Assembly: GCA_964035795.1 (NCBI GenBank)
Contig: OZ038326.1
Coordinates: 3,689,259-3,753,258, forward strand
Direction: 5' to 3'
DNA length: 64,000 nucleotides
Source of the DNA: Pterobdella sp. o SKG-2022
Taxonomy: Eukaryota > Annelida > Clitellata > Hirudinida > Piscicolidae
Below the pieces are notes generated by a model. That model saw only the letters and a list, made by a program, of their open reading frames with translations. It was not told the DNA's origin and did no database searches. Positions 55,301-64,000 of the stretch are shown one piece after another. How positions within the stretch are numbered: position 1 is the first letter of the stretch; the number at the start of each line of letters is the position of its first letter. The translations under genes and the position numbers were made by a program.

Positions 55301-58300
55301 CTGAAAAACTTGAAGCTTGAAATTAATTCTAATAGTTTCAAGAAAAAAATTGAATTTTTCTCGAAATTTTTAAAACGGGAATTTATTTTGAAATATTTTA
55401 TATTCAAAGACTATGCATAACAGAGTTAATTAAATCATTGGCCCATTTGCTGCATTAAATTCTGCTATTTATAACAAAAAAAATTAAATTTTTTTTGAAA
55501 AACATTTATTCAAAAATTAAAATAAAACTTAAACAAATGAGCTTCTGAGTTGGTTTTGCAGAATCTTTATAATGAGTAATGTACAGGATTAGAAATAGAA
55601 ATGAATATTCATTCAAACCCTTGTTTGAATTAATATTTATTCATATCATAGTTTTTTCTTCAAAAATTTTTTTAGACTATTTTGCTGTAAAAAATTTATG
55701 AAAAGAAATCAGTAGAGGAACTCAATCCGGACTTCAAGAAGAAATATATTAAGTTGATTATTGAAACTTTTCATGGATGTCGAAAAAATATCATACCAAA
55801 AAAATTTCATTTTTCAAGAAAATAGTTATAAAAAATTTTTCCAACGTATTTAATCATTTAGAAAAATTTAGTATCATATTTCAAGGTGTTGTTTGAAAAT
55901 TAATACACTTTTCATTTTAATTCCATGGAACCAGTCAAACTTTGTGATCTCCAAGGTATTAACCAGAAAACATGATTATATTTTGCTAATTTTTATAAAT
56001 GAGTTTTTGATCTTAATTCATTTTGAGCCAATGAGATTGCTTTGTTGGTTGGCTAGAAGCACGAGTCCACCTCAAAGATGTTTTCAAATAAAAAAATTTT
56101 CAGTAATGGAAAAAGTTCAAAAATGGAAGAATTATCAAGTACTCATTATGTTACCGAAGATATAAGTCGATATATTTGCTATAAACATAGAAGGATGAAG
56201 ATGGGTTGAGGCTAGAAGAATGTTTGTTTTTCGACGAGATACTGAGATTCTCATGAGGAAACAGGGGCTTTTGGATGTACACGTTTCAAAAAAATAATTA
56301 AATTTTGTAAAATGTTTCAAAAAATTCACAATAACTAATATGAAACATTTTCAATTAAATTAAAATATTCGTCTACTTTTAAACACCGAAAAGAATTTGT
56401 TCAAAAAAAACATTTTTCATTTAAATTCATTTTCTCTCATTTTAAACTTTCTTTTTTTAGAAGTCTTGAGTTTTTGATAAAAAGATTTTTTCAATAAAAA
56501 TCGCAACCAATCTGTGATTAGACGTACCATTATTAACAATGTCAAAATTTTTATCACGAGGCTAAAAAGATGGAAAATTGTGGTTTTTTTTTGGTTTTTA
56601 GTTGTTTTAAAACTTCCTCTATTTGGCGTATAACTTTGGAGATTAATCCTAAAAATATTTTCAAGATTTTCGGACCCTATAGCTCAATGGCTGAGCATTA
56701 GACTAATTATCTAAAGTTACCGGGTTCAATCCCGCGTGGGCCGACAATTAGCACCTGTTCCACATTGTGTTTTCGCTACATTAAATTTGTAGCAAGCGCT
56801 TTGATCTATTAGGAAAAGCGCTTTATAAATACCGCATTACATTACATAAAGATAGAATTGAAGGTCTTTTAAGAACTTTATCTAAATGCACGTATGTAAA
56901 TGATGCAAAGTTAGCATAAATAACTTTTACTTTTTATTTCCGTTATTTTCTTTTAATAAAGCATAACTCAATCAAAGTTGTGTTTGTGGTTTTTTTGTGT
57001 ATAAATTTTACCTGAAAATATTTAAAAAATTTCCACCATCTGTGAATAACTATTTAAATGAAAACTCTAGAAATGTTGCTTTCAAATTATGTGTTATAAA
57101 TTTATTTAAAGTTAAACGCGAATGACTCGATCTATCATTTTGGCGTTTGGGGTATTTTCATATATACAATCGTGCCTTTGAACAAGAACCTGAGTTTATT
57201 TCATGGTACTTTAAAACTATCTTGAGTGGTTTTGGAACGCTTAAAAGTCCATGCTGATTTTAAGAAAAAACTATTTGAATTTGAAAGGTCTATTTAAAGG
57301 CTATTTAAACCATAAAAAAATCATTTTTGGAAACTTTTCTAACTAAAAGAAATTATTTCAAAGTTATAGCAAACATTGAAAATTTTCGTTCAAACTACGC
57401 AAAGTAAACTAAAATTAGCTGATCCACTTAAACCTATTTTAAATGAAGTAGTAAACCTGGAGAAAACTGAGAATTTCTGAAGGAAGAACAAGCAAAATGA
57501 AGAGGATGATCAGGACGACGATGGTATATGTTATGTAATTTTCATCTGTTGATCTTATGCTTCTTGTATTTCTTCTTCGGGTTCTAAATTTTCCATCAAG
57601 CTGATCATTTTCGTCATTGTTTTGTGGCTTTTGGTTATTTGGATTAATGAGTTTCGAGGAAGACTCCGCGTTTCGCTCGCTTATAGGCTTTTTAAGCATT
57701 TTCCCATTGTAGGACACTCGATTTTTGTTAAATTTTGAAGACAAAAATTTTTTGTCATGTCTCCTTAGTTCGTCATGGTGTTTTCTAAAGGTTGACATTC
57801 TGAACGAGTGTTTTTGAAACCTTGTTTGACCATCGCAATTTTCGATGTAGTGGTTCTCATGCTGTATGAAATTGGTGGAGGAGTTAGATGTGAATGAAAG
57901 CCTCAAAGCAAAAGACTTTTTGATAGCTCTGAGAAAGCAGAAGTTACATAAAGACATGACGACAAAAGGAATTAAAACACCAATAATAGACATGATGGAG
58001 TTGTACAAGTATTTTACTGTTGGGTTGAAATTTAAGCCAACTTTAGTTGCCATTTTTTGGTAGTAAAAACATCGACAGTTCTCAATCAAGTTTTGGTTTA
58101 TATTTTCGTTGATTGACGACCCTTTTGGTGCCAGAGTAGCCACATTGCCCTTAAACAGAAACGAATAATTGCTGGTGTTTTTCGATGTTAATTCAGAAAA
58201 AAAAAAGGTTTTGTAACGTTTCTCAAATTCATTCTCATTTTTTTTCCAAAGAAAACTTTTTTCAACTTTGTTACTTTTGTAATGCTTTTCTATTTGATCT

Positions 58301-59187
58301 TCCAAATAACTTTTAACAAAGTATTGGTCCAAATTCCTTTCAGAACCAATAAAGACGTTGTTTAGGGAATTAATGAAATTATCTTTCTTGTACTTTTCAT
58401 CAAAAGTTGTTTTTTCAAATTCGTGTTTAAAATTTGTGAAAAAATTCAAAATATTTTCGCAAATGTTGTTTTTTCCGAAAAATACGTGGCAAAAGCTTGT
58501 GAAACCGCTTTGAACATTCATTTCGTCGTCAGCAGCAAGAACGTCTGTTGTCACCGACAATGTGGTGTTTTCTGCAGCCCGATGCTGCTCGGATGCAGAG
58601 TTGAACATCTGGCGACATGGGTGAGCCACTACGTGGAATTTGAGAGCTCGAGGAATATTACAGGCAACAGAAAATACAATTATTAAAACGATTGATAATC
58701 GGACGATTTTGGGATTGACGAATGAGCGTACAGACAAGGGTCTACAAATGGCGAAGTATCGATTGAGAGCGATGCAAGTGGTGAACCAAACACTGGCGTT
58801 GATGGCGGCATTAATAAGAGGCTCAAGATATGTGTTGAAGTAGATGGGGAGTACTGAGGCTTGAGGGCTTGCTATCTTCTCCATTTGTAAGAATGTTTTG
58901 AGTGTACACAACACACACACAGTCAAGTCTGCCCCCGCTAAGGCCACCAAACCACAGTTGTAAGATCTTTCAACTGAAGACGGCTTAACGCGTTGTTTGC
59001 TTGTTAAAACATATAAATTCAACAGGTTTCCCGCAATGCCAAAAAACCCGATAAAAGGGAAAAGATAATTTTGTAGCAAATCTGGCAGCGTAATAAATGA
59101 GGGGGTCGTAAGGAGTTTGAAAGGCTTGGATTTGGTGAAGTGGTCCGATACGAATGTCAAATAATCCGCACAAGTTGTGACGTTCAT
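52361..59187 (-). CDS. FMRFamide-receptor-type class A GPCR with very long ECL2 (3' end missing)
   Basis: Exon 1 is 59187-57457 (577 codons, donor CAG|GTTTAC); exon 2 is 52491-52361 (acceptor CACACAG|ACG, 43 codons plus two bases, donor AG|GTGTCT). Both junctions are in phase. Approximate layout: extracellular N-terminus 1-40 with NVTT sequon; TM1 41-63 (FFGIAGNLLNLYVLTS); TM2 79-100; TM3 to 144 with NRY in place of DRY; TM4 162-178; extracellular loop 2 about 181-388; TM5 390-418 with IPF; intracellular loop 3 420-550, basic; TM6 551-577 (LVLPSEILSFL). Exon 2 supplies TM7 with NFSLNVLLY in place of NPxxY, like the NSSVNF-type motif of FMRFamide receptors. Such receptors couple neuropeptides to G proteins at the plasma membrane. 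The second loop is about 200 residues versus the usual 30-45. A further exon for helix 8 and the tail is needed (phase 2) and was not found. The start is the first in-frame ATG. Confidence 0.88.
52492..57456. other. GPCR intron 1 (5 kb)
   Basis: AT-rich intron sequence of the minus-strand GPCR. TG/TTTG-rich DNA borders the exon 2 acceptor (52492-52650 on plus). SINE copy 3 lies at 56671-56845. No nested gene recognised; open frames near 55893 and 56135 have no supporting features. Confidence 0.55.
56671..56845 (+). mobile_element. tRNA-derived SINE, copy 3
   Basis: CCCTATAGCTCAATGGCTGA (A box), TTAGACTAATTATCTAA anticodon arm (loop triplet AAT), GGGTTCAATCCC (B box), GCGTGGGC closing an acceptor-like end. 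The body GACAATTAGCACCTGTTCCA and the tail AAGCGCTTTATAAATACCGC follow. The tRNA-like half is the best preserved of the three copies. It lies in GPCR intron 1, antisense to the gene. Confidence 0.9.
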
Positions 59188-62100
59188 TTTGAATTCCACA
59201 AATTTTTCAATAAAGTTCCAAGATTTTTTTTCAAAAATTCAACGATTCACAAAACTCAAAACATTTTTTCACATATAGCAACAAAAAATCGGAATTTTTT
59301 TCACGTTTTAACCGATCAAAAACAACAGACAAAGCGATACTTCATGTTGCATGCACTAAATAGAAAAGAGATTTTGGGTTAAACGACAGCTTTCGGAATA
59401 TATACATCTGCAAGCACATTACACTCTCCATTACTGAAAATGTAATTTATAGATAAGTTATAAAATTTGAAAGTGAATTATTTTATTTATGTATATGGTT
59501 CTATCATAGTATTTTTGTATCTTTATGTTATAATAAATGTATCTAAAATTTATCAAAAATTCCGACTTCAATGATACATCAAACCATACTTAATTGGATT
59601 TAATTTATTCTTTTGAACTCAACATCTTTCATCGAAAAAATTTTGTTGAATTTGACAGAAGTCGAAAATCGTGAAAACCAAGTTTTAAAATATATTTTGA
59701 AAGATAGTAAGAGCATCCGAGTAATTAAAACATGAATCTATGAAATCTATGTCAAAATTTTACATTTCGTGATAAAAACTCGAATTTATGGTTGGTTACT
59801 TGAATTAAGCGAAAAATGAACACATCAAAGAAACCAATATAGATGTTAGTATTATATGTAGATTTGTTGTCCCTTAGAATTCAAAGCTTTAATCCACTAG
59901 ATTGTACTGGACTTGATAATTTCTTCAATTTTTTTACCATGAGTAATCTTAAAATAAAAGAAAAAATTTTAATCACAATAAATGAATTGAGTGAAAGTTG
60001 AAGCTGAGATTTTCCGAATTTTCAACAGTGTTCATCCCTAAAGATATAACTAAAATCAATTTACATGGTAATGTGAATTTTAAAGAAACTGAATTTTATT
60101 GATATTTCAAGTTTTTTCTATAGAAAAAGGTTTTTTTCGAATATAAATTTTTTTTTTGCTTATTTGATTTCATCAAAGAGAGAATTTTTGTTTTCGAATT
60201 TTCTAAGTTTTGAAATAGAAAAGAGCCCTTTTTATGGTTGATTTGATATGCTTTCAAAATTTTATCACAAGATTTACTAATCACGAAACTTTTCGTAAAA
60301 AGCTGAAACGATTTTCAATACGTACATTGAAAATAATTTTTCATATGAACGAAATAAATTATTTCTAAAACGTGAGTCTAATTTCATCAAATTTATTAAT
60401 TTCTCACCAAAAAAGATTAATTTCGAACGTATATATAAAGGTTATTCGTAAAAAAACATATGGAGAGCTTTTTTTTTAACTACACTCGTTAGTGCTGTGC
60501 CTGATTTATAAAGCAATTTGCAAGAGTGTGAGGTTTCATATACCTCAAAAGCAAGAAAACCAAACGAGAATCCTGAAAATCGAAGCAATTTTAGAATAAT
60601 ATCTCGCTTATATTTCAATATATATATATTAATATATATATATATATATATATAGTTTTTTTCGATAAAAACTTTCATTGATGGAAGATTTTGTAGGGTT
60701 CATAAAAATACTAAATAATTTTGATGCGTGAACTAGGGAGCTTATACACATAAATGTTGAAGAGAAAGCTTAAGAATTTTGAAATAAAAAATAAATTTTG
60801 AACTACTTGACATATAGAATTTAAGATTTTGATATAAAAATAATTTAAATTAAATAAAGTTGAGAATTCAACACAGATACTCATAAAGAAAAATCCTATA
60901 TAAGAAAAATTTTTTTGAAAATTTAGTAGCAGAATGTAAAAATTCTTGTGACACAACTCAATGGCGTGGTTAGAACTAAAAAATATACCTCATCTATTAT
61001 CGACTGTGATCTGTCATGTAAACCAAGCAAATATTGGACAAACACTTTTAATTACAGTGTGCTACTTCAAACACACCATAAAATGGTATACGGTTGGTGT
61101 TATAAAAGTATCTTAATGCTTCAATAAAAACTATTTAAATACTTAGATAGTAAGTATTTGAGACCCGGATATCAAAAAGCTACATTTAAATAATCGATTC
61201 ACGAGATTTTACATGGGACATTTGAACACAAAAAGGACTTCGTGTTAATAATTATTACCATTATGCTTATAAAAATTAAAAGAATCATTGGTAGATGTGG
61301 GAAATTGACGTATATAAATTTTCTCGGTATAAAACATTTGATAGTGTGAGAAAAAAAATTTTTTTTGATGAATTATAGTTTCAATTATTTGAAAAAAAAA
61401 CAAACGAACAATAAAAGTCATGTTTAAGCTTCAGAAAGTTACCAACTTAGTTGATAAAACAGAAAGCATAAACTAAAAAGCTGAATTGATAGAAAAAAAT
61501 TTAAATATAAACTCTTGTTTATATAGAAACTTTCAAACGAAAGGTCTTCTAATTAGAAAAAAAGTTTACATAAAAATTTGTTCATAACTGCCACGTTCAG
61601 TTCCGAGACAGATGATTGTGGAAAGTTTCTATGTAATTGTTCAAGCCTCATAATGAAACCAACCAACCCAAAACACTGCCTTGAGATTTATTAAAATTTT
61701 GGAAATTTTTTTTAAAGCTTTCGTTTAAAAATTCGATACAATGATTTTTATTAGAAAAATTTATTTCAACGTTGATTGAAATATCCTAGTTAGCCATCCA
61801 ATCAGCTTTTCAAATACACAAACAGAATTTAATATCAAAAAAAATGTGAAGCAAATGATAAATTCTACAAATAAGGTGAATAAAATTGTTTGTAGGATTA
61901 AGTAAAATTGTTTCCAACCATTTGAATTTAGCTGCGGCCTTAGCAAGCTTCAGAACAAATCATTCACCATTTGAGTTTTAGAATTCTTTTGGTTATATGA
62001 ATTAGAAACAAAATTACAAAATTTGGATTTATGGTTCGATTAAAGAAGAATGTTTCACAAAAGAATAATTTTGAATTTATAATAAAAACACCATTTTCCT

Positions 62101-64000
62101 AAAAATTTGTTTTCTCAACCAAAATATTTTTTAGTATAATTCGAGCAGTTTCAAGTTTTCTTACTTGAAAAATAAATTGAATTCAAAATAGGAATAAAAC
62201 AAATTTTATTTCGAAAATTTTTTCAAGTTTGTTTCAGGGTCAACTTTATTACCAAAAAATTTCCAATTGATTTTTTCATATTTATCAAGTTATTAAACGC
62301 AAAAATTCAATTGAATGTTTTGGAGAAAAATCCAATACAACGTTTTGAAAATTAAGAAGACCAGTGACAAGCGGAGTTGTTATATTGCTTTCTCGAATCT
62401 ATGATGTAATTTTAAAAAAATTTAATCAAATTTTTAAGAAATATTAAAATCAAAGCTTATTTGCAAATGATTTTTTTTCATTGAAAAAGTAATAATTTTT
62501 AGATGTTTTAAACAAGCCATAAAAATTCTTTTGATGTTTGGCCTAGAATGATTGTAGAAACCAATTATTGGAAGTGCTTTTTTCTCAGAAAAAAATTCAC
62601 CATTACTTTAATTTACTTTATTTAAAAATTTAATTTTCAGTAATATGTTCGTATATATCAGCTTTGGAATCGAATACAATTATAACAACAATTGCATTCA
62701 AATTTCTGCAATCTATTGCATCAGTTGGCATTTGTTGGAAACATTTTCATAATTTTTTCCAAGTATATTCATATTTGACAAAGTTTCACCAGTTAAAACT
62801 CATACCACATTATACGGTACTCGTTCCATAATTTCTATACTTTGATATATATTATTTGGTATTCACCCATAATTTATACAGCCTCAAACACGCAAGTTGA
62901 AATATTCTGTTGGATGTTAATTGTGGATTAAAAATTTTTTTTCAATTTTATGTTTCACTCAAAGTTAAGAGTGATCCATCAAAGAAAGCGCTTGAAAAAG
63001 ATGGATGTTGACGCAGCAAGACGTGGGGGAAGTAAGAGATGAAGATTTCAAAATTAAATGACAAAAATTAAAAATGGTTAAGATATTAATGATGTTTAAG
63101 TTATTTTGGGTGTATTTTTTTAAATAATTTATCTAGTGTTTTTATGAGCCTTGGTTGTTTTATCGTTCGTAAGATGTCGTGACGTTGTTTTTTAGTTTGA
63201 ATAAAAATTAACAGAAAATTTAAATTATAATACTATACTATCATTTTTATCAAAAATGTTAGGTCTAATTGAAATAAATGAAAATCAATTCTTCAAAGCA
63301 TTAAAAAAAACAAACTACATCACAACAGCATATCATACATTCTAGCAACAGCCGTGGTCTCAGAACAATATACCTCACTATTATCCAACTAGCACTACCA
63401 GTTTTAATGGTTTAGTTCATTTTCAGTTTAGAAAATAAGGCACCATATTAACTGACTGTAATCAAAAGTTTTTTGTTGATTTTTTTTCCAATGAAGTTAG
63501 CATTATTTATTGTTGAAATTTTTAGCTGTATTCATTTTTTTGAAAACTTTTTCATATGTGTAGGCTAACCTAGTTCTTGAAACATATCCTTCTCATGCTT
63601 CTGTGATTATTTGATAACTCAACCTGAATTATAAAACCTTGGTGTTTTAGATGAAAATTTCAAAAAAAATAGATTTTTTCATGTTCTCAAAATTTCACGG
63701 TAATTTTAAAAAATGACATTTGTATATACATTGATCATCAATAATCCTCAAACTCTAATGATTTTTACAAAATGAAATACAAGAATGAGTCTTTTTATAG
63801 CGGTATAAATTTTTTGAAAAATACTTCATGGTTTGGCATATGACTGAGTCTGTCTAGTTTTGAATGTGTTTCTTGTTCTTATGACATAATTACACAAAAA
63901 GTGGTAATTACTAGGCTAAAAGACTAATTGCACAAATAAACTTCACAAACTAAATAACTATTAATTAATGCAATGTTTAGTAGTAGTATTAAAGTTTAGT
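59188..64000. other. AT-rich DNA upstream of the GPCR, no gene recognised
   Basis: Should contain the GPCR promoter and any 5' UTR exon. None of the short open frames (60096, 60442, 60711, 61761) has recognisable motifs. No core promoter element could be singled out in such AT-rich sequence. Confidence 0.5.
60619..60654. repeat. AT dinucleotide microsatellite
   Basis: TATATATA runs with one TTAATA interruption. Confidence 0.85.

Noticed and set aside
56671..56745. Functional tRNA gene
   Set aside because: The A and B boxes are present, but the same unit recurs at 32153 and 44788 with a constant non-tRNA body and tail, and the acceptor-stem pairing is imperfect; a SINE explains it better.

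Overview
The window is AT-rich nuclear DNA from an animal. Spliced genes, metazoan-only families (a FMRFamide-receptor-type GPCR, a SUMF2-like ER protein), mitochondrial p32/C1QBP and tRNA-derived SINEs all point that way. The rhodopsin-type GPCR, low GC, and abundant GATG/CATC and TG/TTTG simple repeats fit an invertebrate, possibly a spiralian, but the species cannot be named from this sequence. Most open reading frames here are chance or microsatellite translations. The real genes had to be assembled exon by exon, with matching splice phases.

Layout: 1-4.9 kb is low-complexity and repeat DNA. From 11.35 down to 4.89 kb (minus) lies a two-exon gene for a putative 198-residue secreted protein of unknown family, with a repeat-filled 5.9 kb intron. 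11.35-26.95 kb shows no convincing gene. 26.95-28.44 kb (plus) is a complete six-exon C1QBP/p32 gene (254 aa). It converges tail-to-tail, 532 bp apart, with a complete nine-exon SUMF2-like gene at 44.17-28.97 kb (minus, 345 aa). That gene has a signal peptide, an FGE-sulfatase domain without the catalytic cysteines, and a TDEL ER-retrieval end. 44.2-52.4 kb holds SINE and hairpin repeats and one possible mitochondrial-protein ORF. 59.19-52.36 kb (minus) is a GPCR with TM1-TM6 in one large exon and TM7 in a second exon 5 kb away; its last exon was not found. 59.2-64 kb shows no gene.

The genes look unrelated in function: mitochondrial matrix (p32), ER lumen (SUMF2-like), plasma membrane (GPCR), secretory pathway (unknown). 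The most striking feature is a perfect 964-bp (TG)482 tract. On the coding strand of the SUMF2-like gene it is (CA)482, inserted between the polypyrimidine tract and the AG of a 3' splice site. Two other acceptors are also directly preceded by short CA repeats, and 7 of the 16 reconstructed donors carry T at +3, which is unusual for animals. Two dispersed repeat families were found: a tRNA-derived SINE (3 copies) and a short hairpin motif (about 8 copies).
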